Notes: a model not told the origin generated them from the sequence alone. DNA of 64,000 nucleotides from Fodinicola feengrottensis (GCF_010993775.1 NZ_WOTO01000004.1:1-64000), one strand, 5' to 3'. Shown: positions 12,918-21,223, counted from the stretch's first letter. Program-made: numbers and translations.

Positions 12918-13667
12918 GCACTTTCGCGCCGGCGCCGGGACGCGCGCCGATGTCCCGAATTTTGCTGGCCCAGTCGGCGATGGAGCTCAAGCTCACGCTC
13001 CGCCGCGGCGAGTCTCTGTTGCTGACACTGGTCATTCCGATTCTGGTGCTGCTTGGCATCGGGCTGACATCTGTCGTACGCCTGCCGACCGCCGATCGCA
13101 TGGGCTTTGTGGTGCCCGGTGTGATGGGCCTCGCGGTGATGTCGACCGCTTTTACCGGCCAGGCGATCGCCACTGGTTTTGAGCGTTCTTATGGCGTACT
13201 CAAACGGCTCGGCGCCTCCGCATTGCCGCGCTGGGGCCTGATGGTCGCCAAAACCGTGGGAGTCATCGCCGTCATTGTTTTGCAAGTCGCCGTACTGGCC
13301 GTCGTCGGTTTGTTGGCCGGCTGGCATCCATCAGCTGCCGGAATTTTGCCGGCGCTCGGGCTCGCTGTCGTGGGTACGGCCGCGTTTTCCGGACTTGGCC
13401 TGTGGATGGCCGGCACCCTCCGCGCCGAGGCAACTCTCGCCGCCGCCCAACCTCGTCTATTTGTTGATGCTGGCCGTCGGCGGCGTCGTGACCGCCGTAC
13501 CGTCTTTCGCGGCTGGCATTCTTGGACTGCTCCCCCTGGACGCGCTGACTACCGGGATGCGGGCGGCTTTGACCGGTGGCACGGTGCCATTGCAGTCGTG
13601 GCTAGTGTTGCTTTTTTGGGCCGTGGTCTCGATCTCCGCCGCCGCCCGTTTTTTCAAGTGGGAATGA
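12914..13667 (+). CDS. ABC-2 exporter permease (frameshifted); carries phage attB in its last codons
   Basis: About 251 residues with six predicted membrane segments, overlapping the ATPase stop by 4 bases. The N-terminal part is hydrophobic from LLLTLVIPILVLLGIGLTSV to the fourth or fifth segment. A frame break near 13445, in a GCC-rich stretch, moves the end to the frame giving NLVYLLMLAVGGVVTAVPSF and finishing AARFFKWE. The final codons TTC AAG TGG GAA plus the stop form the 13-bp phage attachment core. On the phage side the stop is TGA; at the empty site it would be TAA from the right flank. Confidence 0.85.
13653..13665 (+). repeat. attL core, TTCAAGTGGGAAT
   Basis: Thirteen bases identical to 45407-45419, at the 3' end of the ABC permease gene. 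Bases on either side differ (TTT before and GAGA after here; TCC before and AACT after on the right), so this is the exact crossover core. Confidence 0.9.
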
Positions 13668-13803
13668 GAGGGCCGGTACTGAGCTGGGCTGATGCACCCG
13701 CCTGACGTCAGTTCGTCTCCAGCATAGCCGCCCGCGAGCCACGGTGGGAGGCGTACGTTCGGCTCATTCAGCGGCGGTCCGAGAGGCTCTACGCTCCGCT
13801 GGC

Positions 13804-14373
13804 ATGAACTGGTGGGACAGCTTCGTCGCAGTACTCGACAAGACGCCGCCGATCGTCGGGACCCTGACGGGCGTGGTGCTCAACGGGCTGATCGCGACCT
13901 GCGTCGCGTTGTATGTCTCGAAGAGGGGGCAGGAGCACGCCGAGGAGCTGGCCCGCAAGCAGGCTGCCCTCGCTGCCGCAGAGTCCGTCCATGAGTCGCT
14001 GGCCGGTCTGCTCGACTACCTGGCCAACACGGTCGAGAGCGACCCGATCGATGCGGGAGCCCCGGCGACCATCGGGTCGATGCTCGACGAATTCGAGCGC
14101 GTCCAGTTCCTCAAGCTCCCAGCGATCGCCGACCAGAACCTCGTCAATCGCGTACGGGCCACGACGAAGGCATGTCAGGCGGCCATACCCGTCATCAAGC
14201 GGTCGACCCCTGCTGCCAAGAGGACGAGGGTCGAGACCGTACAGCGGGTCATGCTGAGGCTCGGCAGCTCGATCTACGACTGGCGCCAGGACGGCACCTG
14301 CGAGGCGGCGGACGTAGACCTGATCGCGACGGAGATCTCGGCGGCCATCAGCCCGAATCAGGAGGTGAGCTGA
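13804..14373 (+). CDS. Membrane-anchored phage protein of unknown function, paralogue A
   Basis: 189 residues, first gene inside attL. One N-terminal hydrophobic segment (VGTLTGVVLNGLIATCVALY) is followed by VSKRGQEHAEELARKQAALA, a charged helix that may form a coiled coil, then a soluble helical region. The same layout and near-identical motifs occur in the next gene, so the two are tandem paralogues. Start ATG at 13804 (MNWWDSF). I do not recognise a family. Position beside attL and lysogen-side orientation suggest an accessory gene, perhaps superinfection exclusion; this is inference. Confidence 0.75.
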   Translation: MNWWDSFVAVLDKTPPIVGTLTGVVLNGLIATCVALYVSKRGQEHAEELARKQAALAAAESVHESLAGLLDYLANTVESDPIDAGAPATIGSMLDEFERVQFLKLPAIADQNLVNRVRATTKACQAAIPVIKRSTPAAKRTRVETVQRVMLRLGSSIYDWRQDGTCEAADVDLIATEISAAISPNQEVS

Positions 14374-14376
14374 CCC

Positions 14377-14964
14377 GTGGACTGGAGCGTCGTCATCCCG
14401 CCGCTTATAGGGGCAGGAGCCGGTGCGCTCCTCAATGGACTCATTTCCACCGGCGTCGCGCTCTACGTTTCCCGCAAAGGACGCCAGCACGCCGAGCGGC
14501 TGGCCGAGACCGGCCGTGGGCACACCGAGCTACTGGCTCGCAAACAGGCAGCACTCGCGGCGGCTGAGGCGATCGGCCAGGCACTGGCAGCTCTAGACGT
14601 GTCTCTGCGGTCGTGGCTCAACTGGAGCCGTGGCCGGTCCTTAGAAACTGAGCCAGACACCACGCAAGCATGGACTCACCTGAGGGAGATCGTCATGATC
14701 AAGCCGCCCGCGATCGACGAGCCGATCCTGATCCATCACGTCATAGCGGGCTACGACCAAGCAGCTGCCGCGTTCGATAAAGCGTGGGGCACGCCTCAGA
14801 TCGATACAGTCGTGGACGAGATCATGAAGCTACTGGCCAAGCTTGGCGGCGAGCTAGCCGACTACCGCCGCTCGGGCAGCGTCCCGGAGCTGGGCGACCC
14901 CCACGACATCAGCTACCTCCAGATGATCGCGTCCAACGTCCCGCCCGCGAACCAAGAGAGCTAG
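14377..14964 (+). CDS. Membrane-anchored phage protein of unknown function, paralogue B
   Basis: 195 residues starting at GTG 14377, three bases after the stop of paralogue A. The N-terminus GAGAGALLNGLISTGVALYV, then SRKGRQHAERL and ARKQAALAAAEAI, mirrors paralogue A: a single membrane segment followed by a helical cytoplasmic part. The remaining 130 residues are weakly similar and hold IMKLLAKLGGELADYRRSG. It ends tail to tail with the next gene, the two stop codons overlapping. Function unknown. Confidence 0.75.
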   Translation: MDWSVVIPPLIGAGAGALLNGLISTGVALYVSRKGRQHAERLAETGRGHTELLARKQAALAAAEAIGQALAALDVSLRSWLNWSRGRSLETEPDTTQAWTHLREIVMIKPPAIDEPILIHHVIAGYDQAAAAFDKAWGTPQIDTVVDEIMKLLAKLGGELADYRRSGSVPELGDPHDISYLQMIASNVPPANQES

Positions 14965-16212
14965 GCGGCTGACGCCTGCAGCGCGGCCAGCTCCTCCTCC
15001 AGCTCCCGCTTGGTCTCGGGGTCGCGGGCCATCAGGATCCCCCTCAGGAGGGCCAGGTCCCGAGACTGGGTGACTGGTGACTCGGTGGCTGGCGCCGCCT
15101 CTGAGGCCGTCGTGGGCAGCACCAGGTCTAAGTCCTCGACCGAGACGACCGGAGTCGGGACTGGAGCGTCCTGGTGGCTCTCAGCGGCCTCTCGCCGCTC
15201 CTGGGCGCGCTCCGACCGGTACCTGATGATGAAGGTGGCGTACGCCTTAGGGCTGCCGTGGGCATTGAGCCTCGGCAGGACCTCTCGGTCATGGGCGTCA
15301 ACCAGCTCCCAGGCCACGTCCAGGTATGTACGGCCCCTCCCCGGCGCCTCAAGCTCCTTGGCGATGACCGACCAGATCCCCAGTTGGTCTCGCTCGGAGA
15401 TCTTCTTTCCGCGCTCGTCCAGGCCCTGGACGTAGTGGGCCAGGACGGCGTTTGCTGCCAGGACGGGGTTGTCGTACGGGTCCAGGTGCTCCAGCTCCCC
15501 TCGCCAGTCGATCTTTTGATCCCGACCAGGAGTGGTGGGGGCCACCGGGGAGTCCTGGCCGACCCGGTCGGGGTCGTCGCTGGCGGTTGCTCGCGTCGCA
15601 AGCGAGCGACAGTCTTCCTCGACAGTCTTCTCACAGTCTTCGGGATTGGTTTTCGCTTTTAACGCCCCATTCGCCGACGCCCGGTCCGCCGACGCCCCGT
15701 TAACCGACGCCCCATTTTCGGTCGTCGGTGCGACCTGGGGAAACACCTGCTGGGCCGGTATAGCTGCAGGTGCGGCCGACGACCGGATCTCGGGCGTCGG
15801 TTCCAGATCATCATTTGATGATTCATCCTCCAGCTGCAGCGGAGGCCAGTGCCACTCACGGCTGGAGGTCCACTGCCCACCCACCCCGCCCGGCCGTTCG
15901 GATCTTCCTTGTGTAGCCAAACTGCTCCAGCTGCGCGACCGCTTTCCGTACGGCGTTGCGGCCCTCCGTGCGGTGCCGGGCGATCTGGTCGGCCGACCAC
16001 GTCCAGGTTGCCGGATGCGACAACACAAAAGCCATGACGGCGATGCTGAGTCCCGAGATCCGGCTGTCGCGCAGCAGTTCATTGGGGATCTTGGCCCAGC
16101 CGGACTCCGGCGGCGCGAAATGGACGCTGATCTTTTGATCTCCGACTGGGATCTTGATCTCCGCTGAGGATGGTGCGGAAGCGGGCGCGCTGGGTACACT
16201 TATCGAAGACAT
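14961..16212 (-). CDS. Winged-helix replication- or control-type phage protein (frameshifted)
   Basis: About 417 residues. The N-terminal 115 residues hold a winged-helix pattern: WAKIPNELLRDSRISGLSIA and IARHRTEGRNAVRKAVAQLE, QFGYTRKIRTAGRGG, as in phage replication-initiator-like proteins. The frame changes near 15885 in a G-rich run; continuing frame: QWTSSREWHWPPLQLEDE, a low-complexity linker with NGASxxRAS-like repeats, then a C-terminal domain (KAYATFIIRYRSERAQERRE). Two copies of the GATCTTTTGATC element lie inside the coding region, both encoding DQKI. A palindromic operator lies 164 bases upstream. Role as replication initiator or organiser is inference. Confidence 0.6.
15510..15521 (-). 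repeat. GATCAAAAGATC element, copy 1
   Basis: Exact 12-mer on the minus strand, inside the winged-helix gene (codes for DQKI). See the finding on this repeat family. Confidence 0.6.
16129..16140 (-). repeat. GATCAAAAGATC element, copy 2
   Basis: Exact 12-mer on the minus strand, near codon 25 of the winged-helix gene. Confidence 0.6.
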
Positions 16213-16375
16213 CCGGTGGTCCTTCGCTAGGGAATGGCCTACTGGTGAGCGGCTTAGGGCGTGGTGGCCCGGGCCGCTCAGTCATTTTTTTAGTCTTTTC
16301 TGAGGTCGACTCTACGCCGCAGCCATTGCCCGAGCTATAGATCGAGCGCGAGTTTCCCTTGCACCACAGCATCCG

Positions 16376-16401
16376 ATTGGTACCATACATATGGTACCAA
16401 T
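16376..16401. promoter_or_regulatory. 26-bp perfect palindromic operator
   Basis: ATTGGTACCATA, a two-base spacer CA, then TATGGTACCAAT: twelve perfectly paired bases per arm. It lies between the winged-helix gene start (16212) and a bidirectional terminator, in a non-coding stretch. Such a site is expected for a dimeric repressor, either the phage repressor or the small ribbon-helix-helix protein encoded next to it. Confidence 0.65.
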
Positions 16402-16419
16402 GGAACCTAACTAGAAGCA

Positions 16420-16431
16420 GATCAAAAGATT
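16420..16431 (+). repeat. GATCAAAAGATT element, copy 3 (11 of 12)
   Basis: Plus-strand, non-coding copy 18 bases right of the palindromic operator; the last base differs. Confidence 0.5.
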
Positions 16432-16448
16432 TGAGCCCAGGACGCAGA

Positions 16449-16494
16449 AAAGCCCGGCCCCGGATGAGGGGGATCCGGGCCGGGCTTTTTTTTT
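16449..16494. terminator. Strong intrinsic terminator, T9 tail on the plus strand
   Basis: Stem AAAGCCCGGCC(C)CGGA / TCCGGGCCGGGCTTT with one bulged C, followed on the plus strand by nine T. On the minus strand it follows the ribbon-helix-helix gene directly and has a shorter T run, so it may act in both directions. Confidence 0.85.
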
Positions 16495-16642
16495 AGCGGC
16501 GGCTTCGCGTCGCGGCGTGCGCCTCAATGTACGATTGCAGCGCGAGCCGTACCACATCGCTCACGCTGCGCTGCTGCTCGCTCGCGACGCGCATTAACGC
16601 GGCTTTCGTCGCCTCGTCCAGCAGTACGGACTGTTTTGACAT
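16493..16642 (-). CDS. Small ribbon-helix-helix (CopG/Arc-like) DNA-binding protein
   Basis: 49 residues from ATG 16642: MSKQSVLLDEATKAALMRVA, then SEQQRSVSDVVRLALQSYIE and a basic tail. The beta-strand (SVLLD) and two helices match the ribbon-helix-helix fold. It has no toxin partner next to it; the downstream region is a terminator. A candidate binder of the 26-bp palindrome 90 bases away, which would make it a phage control protein. That link is inference. Confidence 0.7.
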   Translation of the reverse strand: MSKQSVLLDEATKAALMRVASEQQRSVSDVVRLALQSYIEAHAATRSRR

Positions 16643-16835
16643 AAATCTTTGCGGCCCTCTTGTCACAACCCCTCCACGTCTCCAAGTTTCCTTGGTGTCT
16701 AACAACTTTAGCTGAGAATCCGGCCTAGATGCTCTTGACGCAGCCGGATCTTTGCAGTCTACTTGAAATCAGGTGATTGGATCACCGGGTCGGACCGCCA
16801 GCTGACCTTCTGTAGCGATTAGCACGGAGGAAGTT

Positions 16836-17366
16836 ATGGCGGCGCGGGACCAAAGAATATCGCCGGCACCCACCATGCGCGACGCGGTGCGGCTTTGGGG
16901 ATTTTGCGATCGCTCGGGCGGTGACGACGCCCATTGGCGCTGGCTGGGGGCTCGCACCTCGACCGGCTATGGAATCACGCAGATCGGCGGAATCAACACG
17001 TCAGCGCATCGGGCCATTTTCCGAGCGTTCGTCGGAGAACTTTCTAATGACGACGATGTCGATCATCGGTTCAATTGCGGCCCGATTGGCTGCGTCAACC
17101 CGCGCCACCTGCGCCCCTTGTCCCGGCGAGAAAATGTGATGCGCGGCAACGGCGCGTGCGCCATTCGAGGTCGCTCAGCTACCTGCCCGAGCGGCCATTT
17201 CTACGACGGCGAGATGGCCGTCGGCACCGACGGCATCTGGCGGCGGCGGTGTGTGCGGTGCGTGGAAGACCGCCGCTCGCGCCGGCACGGCCCGCGTCCA
17301 GAGTTCGCCGCTGGCCTCATCGGTGACCTCCACGAGCTGACCGGCGGGAGGGCCCGGCGGGTATAA
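16836..17366 (+). CDS. HNH endonuclease-like protein
   Basis: 176 residues with a good ribosome binding site (GGAGGAAG, 4 bases before ATG). The HNH core is visible as SAHRAIFRAFVGE, then DVDHRFNCGPIGCVNPRHLR and PLSRRENVMRG, matching the HNH_3 pattern His...His-x-Cys...Asn-x2-His. A second Cys set (TCPSGHFYD and RRRCVRCVEDRR) could bind zinc. Free-standing HNH proteins in actinophages are commonly homing nucleases or take part in packaging; the distance from the terminase genes favours the former. Confidence 0.75.
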   Translation: MAARDQRISPAPTMRDAVRLWGFCDRSGGDDAHWRWLGARTSTGYGITQIGGINTSAHRAIFRAFVGELSNDDDVDHRFNCGPIGCVNPRHLRPLSRRENVMRGNGACAIRGRSATCPSGHFYDGEMAVGTDGIWRRRCVRCVEDRRSRRHGPRPEFAAGLIGDLHELTGGRARRV

Positions 17367-17539
17367 GCCGCCTAGCCGGGGGCGTCGGCTCGTGCCGCGC
17401 CCGCCCGGAGGAGACCACCGGCCGGCGCCCCATTCCAAGCGAAAATTGCAGACATTTGCCCACCTGAAGGGACCCTGATGGACGACGAGAGGTCCAGGCG
17501 GCCAGCGACACGCTCCGCCGCCACCGCGCTGGCGAGGAA

Positions 17540-17635
17540 ATGCCAGCGACCGAGCTAAAAGCAGCGCTCCAGGTCATGGAAGCGTGGTGGCGCCGGGAGG
17601 TCACGCGGATGACCCGCAAAGAAAGGGAAGTATGA
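17540..17635 (+). CDS. Possible 31-residue ORF coupled to the next gene
   Basis: Starts ATG 17540 behind GGCGAGG and stops as GTATGA overlapping the start of the following gene (ATGA). It reads MPATELKAALQVMEAWWRRE and a basic tail. The coupling supports it; an upstream ATG at 17478 in another frame could be its true beginning if an indel is present. Otherwise nothing is recognised between 17367 and 17539. Confidence 0.35.
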   Translation: MPATELKAALQVMEAWWRREVTRMTRKEREV

Positions 17636-17982
17636 ACAACAACCTTGAGAGTTTGTATAAGGATGCCGCAGCACTCGATGAGCTGTACTTTTGGCTTGCT
17701 GATGAGAGTTTCGGCCTAGACTGGGTGCCTGACGAGCGGCCGATATGGCTGGATATGTACCGTCTGGCGCAGGCGTACGCGCACAGCGCCGAGGGGACGC
17801 TGGCCGAGGACTGGGTTGCCGTCATCCAGCTCGAGACTGGCTGGGAGATCGGCAACGCCTATCTGGAGGATGACCCAGGCGACCAGGACGATCTCCGCGT
17901 CGCCCCGCTAGCGGCGCGAGACCACCGAGACGACGAGGCGCACGCGAGCGAGACCCGCGACATCTCGCCGCGGGTCTCGTGA
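17632..17982 (+). CDS. Acidic phage protein of unknown function
   Basis: 116 residues; ATG 17632 follows GAAAGGGAAG. The first 80 residues are acidic and aromatic (LYKDAAALDELYFWLADESF, WIDMYRLAQAYAHS-like pattern). The last 30 residues run into the GAGAC-rich low-complexity DNA, so the true C-terminus may be altered by repeat expansion. No family recognised. Confidence 0.6.
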   Translation: MNNNLESLYKDAAALDELYFWLADESFGLDWVPDERPIWLDMYRLAQAYAHSAEGTLAEDWVAVIQLETGWEIGNAYLEDDPGDQDDLRVAPLAARDHRDDEAHASETRDISPRVS

Positions 17983-18128
17983 TGACGGTCGCGCGCAGCT
18001 CAGGACGCACTCTCGCGCGAGACGACGAGCGAGACGGTGTCGCGACGAGACCACCGAGACACCGAGACACCGAGACGAGACCGGCGACGAGAGCGAGAGC
18101 GGAGGCCGCCTCTCGGACGAGTTCGCGC

Positions 18129-18240
18129 GTCTCGGTGTCTCGGTGTCTCGGTGTCTCGGTGTCTCGGTGTCTCGGTGTCTCGGTGTCTCGGTGTCTCGGT
18201 GTCTCGGTGTCTCGGTGTCTCGGTGTCTCGGTGTCTCGGT
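18129..18240. repeat. Perfect tandem repeat, 14 x GTCTCGGT
   Basis: Fourteen identical 8-bp units without interruption. The flanks from about 17915 to 18290 are also rich in GAGAC/GTCTC, including three inverted copies of the unit (ACCGAGAC) near 18050-18075. The unit length is not a multiple of three, so every frame encodes the same 8-residue repeat; the long ORFs crossing it are not convincing genes. No coding gene is supported between 17983 and 18330. Confidence 0.95.
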
Positions 18241-18330
18241 GCGGTCTCGCGAGAACGAGACCGCACCGAGAACGAGCGAGACATCGAAACGCCGGCCGCG
18301 AACAGCCGCCCCAGTAAAGGAGCTATAAAA

Positions 18331-18426
18331 TTGATTCTCGCCATGCTCGGCGCAGTCCTCGGGATCCTCGCTGCCGTCTCGCTGGACGGCGTCGCCACCT
18401 ACGTACGTACGCGGAGTGTCCGATGA
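18331..18426 (+). CDS. 31-residue single-span membrane peptide
   Basis: TTG start at 18331 behind AAAGGAG. It reads MILAMLGAVLGILAAVSLDG followed by VATYVRTRSVR: one hydrophobic segment with a basic cytoplasmic end. Its stop overlaps the next ATG (ATGA), so the two are coupled. Candidate holin-like or accessory membrane peptide; length is too short for a confident call. Confidence 0.5.
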   Translation: MILAMLGAVLGILAAVSLDGVATYVRTRSVR

Positions 18427-18599
18427 AGGCCGGCGCGGGCCGACCGACTGCCAAAGCCGGTGGCAGGTTCAAGGGGGCCGGCCTGCTCGGCACGATCCCC
18501 GTCGCGATTGTTGTTTGGGTCGCCGCCACCCACCCGGACTCGATCGCCGGCCAGCTGCTGATCGGCATCGCCAACGTCGTACTTAGCTTCGTCCACTGA
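18423..18599 (+). CDS. 58-residue small membrane protein, holin-like
   Basis: Starts ATG 18423 overlapping the previous stop. Basic N-terminus (MKAGAGRPTAKAGGRFKG) followed by two hydrophobic stretches, LLGTIPVAIVVWVAA and IAGQLLIGIANVVLSFV, with a short turn. Two tiny coupled membrane proteins are a common holin arrangement in actinophages, but no endolysin gene is adjacent. Followed by a terminator hairpin. Confidence 0.55.
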   Translation: MKAGAGRPTAKAGGRFKGAGLLGTIPVAIVVWVAATHPDSIAGQLLIGIANVVLSFVH

Positions 18600-18617
18600 C
18601 CAAAACAAACCCGCCAG

Positions 18618-18648
18618 CAGGGCCTCGTCCGATATGGACGGGGCCTTG
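18618..18648. terminator. Terminator hairpin after the small membrane genes
   Basis: Stem CAGGGCCTCGTCC / GGACGGGGCCTTG (two mismatches) with a five-base loop GATAT, 19 bases after the stop. T-rich tail is weak. Confidence 0.55.
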
Positions 18649-18846
18649 TCGTCACCGAGGGTAAGTACACGGCCGAGTACACGCCCCGAGTACACGCCCT
18701 CAAGATCACCCCAACGCCCAGCCGCGCGCCCGCGCGCGCGAGGCTACATGACGCTCTGTGTATATGCCAGGGCGGCGCAGACTATGGCGCTGGCGCTGCG
18801 CGGGTGGGAGCATCCCAGATTCATAGGATCGGCTCGGGAGGTCCCG

Positions 18847-19140
18847 ATGGTCGCGAAAAGGTATGAGGTCGAGCTGAAGAGCGCCGGCAGCGGCTCGCGT
18901 CTGGGCGTGCTGGAGACAAACATCGACCCTCAGGACGGGGCCGCCGTCAGGTCGCTCCTCGAGGAGATGGTCCTGGAGGCCAAGGGCACGCTCAACCTGG
19001 ACCTCAGCCGTTTCATCATGAGAGTGCATACCTCGTCATGGGGCCGGTTCGTCGACGTGCGGGTCAGCAGCAGCGGCGAGACGACGATCGACGGCAAGGT
19101 CGCCCCCGGCTCCCGAACCTCAGGGATGCGGCGCTGGTAG
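18847..19140 (+). CDS. Small phage protein of unknown function
   Basis: 97 residues from ATG 18847, preceded by GGGAGG. MVAKRYEVELKSAGSGSRLG, then a central helix (VRSLLEEMVLEAKGTLNLDL) and a C-terminal strand-rich part (FVDVRVSSSGETTIDGKV). Upstream in-frame ATGs exist, but only this one has a ribosome binding site. No family recognised. Confidence 0.6.
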   Translation: MVAKRYEVELKSAGSGSRLGVLETNIDPQDGAAVRSLLEEMVLEAKGTLNLDLSRFIMRVHTSSWGRFVDVRVSSSGETTIDGKVAPGSRTSGMRRW

Positions 19141-19144
19141 ACCG

Positions 19145-19381
19145 GTGGCAAACTACCTGGTCGGCTACAGCGCGACACGGCGGCTAGAGAGCAACGCGGT
19201 CGGCGGCGGCCGTCTTTACCGACGAGACTCGCCTAAGACGCCTGCTGGGTTCGCCCACCGCGTCGTAGAGGGCGAGACCGCCGCCATCTGCGGGGCAGCC
19301 ATCGTGCTCGTCACAGGGCCGTGGCCTCCCGGGTTCGCGCGATCATGCCGGAAGTGCGCTCAGATCGCGGCGTCCTTGTAG
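19145..19381 (+). CDS. Small phage protein with paired cysteines
   Basis: 78 residues, GTG start at 19145, five bases after the previous stop, so probably co-transcribed. Ends CGAAIVLVTGPWPPGFARSC and RKCAQI; the Cys pattern resembles small actinobacterial zinc-binding proteins of unknown role. It ends tail to tail with the XRE regulator gene. Confidence 0.55.
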   Translation: MANYLVGYSATRRLESNAVGGGRLYRRDSPKTPAGFAHRVVEGETAAICGAAIVLVTGPWPPGFARSCRKCAQIAASL

Positions 19382-19382
19382 G

Positions 19383-20607
19383 TCAGACGGCCACACCCAG
19401 CCGGGTGGCGAGGCTCCTGGCGTCCTTCTCGATGACACGGCCGCCAGAGGTCACCAGCTCGCCGGCCAAGCCCCGGGCCAGCGGGTGGCAGCGCATCGCG
19501 CATCGCCTCCAGGGACACATCGGCCGCCTTGGCGAGCAGGTTGAGCGCGCCCATCTTGTCCTTGCGGAGCTGGTAGGAGCGGGCCATCTCCAGCCACAGC
19601 CGGGCGCGGCGCTCGTTAGACGGGACAGAGTCCGGGTCCACCCGCTCGGCCTCGCTCAACGCGCGGCCGCCCTTGCGGAGGTCGGCGTTCACCGACACGG
19701 CGGTCACGTCAGTGTTGGCCTGCCCGAACACCGTCCACGAGTGGTGGTAGCCGGCCGGCAGTGATCGGGCCGCCTCGCCGCCGAGGTCGAGGTACCGCAG
19801 AGCGTCGCCCTCGCGACCCATCCGGGCGGAGGTGATGGAGTTATGCAGCTGGAGGGCGCCCCACATCGCGCGGGACTCCTGGCGTGAGTCCAGCTCCGGC
19901 TCGATCAGCTCGGCTGCCTGGTCCACCAGGTGGACGGACTCCTCCTCGCGACCGGCGGACCGCTGGACGTTGCCCAGGACCCAGGCCGCACCAGCCAGGG
20001 CCAGCGGGTCGTCCGCCTGCTGGGCAGCGTGGATACCTCGGTCAGCGACCAGCCAGAGCAAGGCGGGCTCCGCGACCCAGGCCAGGATCTGCTCGCACAG
20101 CCCGTAGACCTCGCTCAGGGCGCGGTAGGCCTTCCGGCGGTCGTTTCCCTCCAGGACGCGCACGGCACGTTGACACTCCCGTATGAGCCCGGGAAGAGGC
20201 ATCCCCACGTCACTGCGGGGAGCGACAGAGACGTGCCACTGACGCCAGGCTGCGGAGGCTCGGCGCTGCAGGTCGTCGGCGTCGGGCCAGGGCTCGGAGG
20301 CGACCGTCAGCATGGTCTCCTCGATGGCCTCCCGGATGGCCGGGACGGCCTCATGAGAGGCCCGCTGAGCCAGGCCCATTGGAATGTTCGAGGTACCGGT
20401 CAGGAGCGACAGATCGTCGACCTGCAGTGCCTCGGCGAGGTTCACCAACATGGCGAACCGGGGGGTCTGTAGGCGGCCCTTCTCGATCTTTTTGAGCCAC
20501 TCTTCAGAGCGCCCGACGAGACCGGCGACAACGGCCCTGGTCTTGCCTTTACGCTCTCGTACGGTCTGGATGCGCTGGCCCACTGTGAGGCCTTCTAGGT
20601 CGTCCAT
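19383..20607 (-). CDS. XRE-family regulator with TPR-like C-terminal domain (frameshifted at 3' end)
   Basis: About 408 residues. N-terminal Cro/C1 helix-turn-helix: VGQRIQTVRERKGKTRAVVA, GLVGRSEEWLKKIEKGRLQT. The rest is helical with TPR-like pairs (ALAGAAWVLGNVQRSAGREE and later ARLWLEMARSYQLRKDKMGA). Near 19495 the frame breaks; the neighbouring frame gives CHPLARGLAGELVTSGGRVI and RSLATRLGVAV, ending at 19383, which looks like the natural C-terminus. This architecture is common among actinomycete regulators of the streptomycete Bld/AbaA-adjacent type and of integrated elements. It may be the lysogeny regulator, but could also act on host genes. Confidence 0.8.
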
Positions 20608-20776
20608 TGCTGCTGCCCCTCTGGCTAGGCGCGCTGCGACATCTCACAAGCGTACGCGACAGTAGCGGCCCGGTGATCTAAACGATCTTGGGCAAGGGGG
20701 GCAAAACCGTACCCCCTCCTGGCCGGGATCTTTATGGACCGGCCGGTGACCCGAGGCGCCCATACGGTCACTGCCC

Positions 20777-21217
20777 ATGCAGCGCCACTACCTGGGAGGC
20801 CCGTTGTCCCCTCGCGGCGTCCGGAACGCGTTCCTCGACAGTCACAAGCACCGGGACGCTAACGAATCCGAACGCGCTTTGTCCGGCTGGTACGCGAACC
20901 TCACCCGGGAAGCCAAGGCCCGGCACGAGATCCAATGGCTGAGCGCGACGGGCATCGCGTACACGCCACACGAGATGGATACGGCCCGTGTCCAGCGGTC
21001 TGCTACAGGACCTGATGAACGGCCTTCGGTCAATATGACCGGCCAACACGAGCAGCCTGGCTCAGAGCCGTCCCGGGAGGTGCCTTCGGGTGAGGTCCGT
21101 GCCGACTACCTCGCCCGAGCCCTCGACGCCGAGCGTCGAGGGCTCCACTACGTCGCGTACCTGTGGCGCACGCTGGCCGATGGCCGGAAACCGAACTACG
21201 GCTACTGGCGCGGCTAA
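20777..21217 (+). CDS. Phage protein of unknown function, 146 aa
   Basis: ATG 20777 (MQRHYLGGPLSPRGVRNAFL). Divergent from the XRE gene, with 169 bases of intergenic DNA between. The C-terminal part has VRADYLARALDAERRGLHYV and AYLWRTLADGRKP, a helical region seen here once only. Ends before a bidirectional hairpin. No family recognised. Confidence 0.55.
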   Translation: MQRHYLGGPLSPRGVRNAFLDSHKHRDANESERALSGWYANLTREAKARHEIQWLSATGIAYTPHEMDTARVQRSATGPDERPSVNMTGQHEQPGSEPSREVPSGEVRADYLARALDAERRGLHYVAYLWRTLADGRKPNYGYWRG

Positions 21218-21223
21218 CGAGCC

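Noticed and set aside
16493-16642. Toxin-antitoxin pair with the ribbon-helix-helix protein as antitoxin
   Set aside because: No toxin-sized gene is next to it; a terminator follows and about 190 non-coding bases precede the HNH gene on the other strand.
18129-18240. CRISPR array
   Set aside because: The repeat unit is 8 bp with no spacers; no cas genes are in the window.
17979-18426. ORFs encoding VSRCLG or TETPRHRD repeats on both strands
   Set aside because: They are translations of the 8-bp tandem repeat in all frames and have no ribosome binding site or conserved part.
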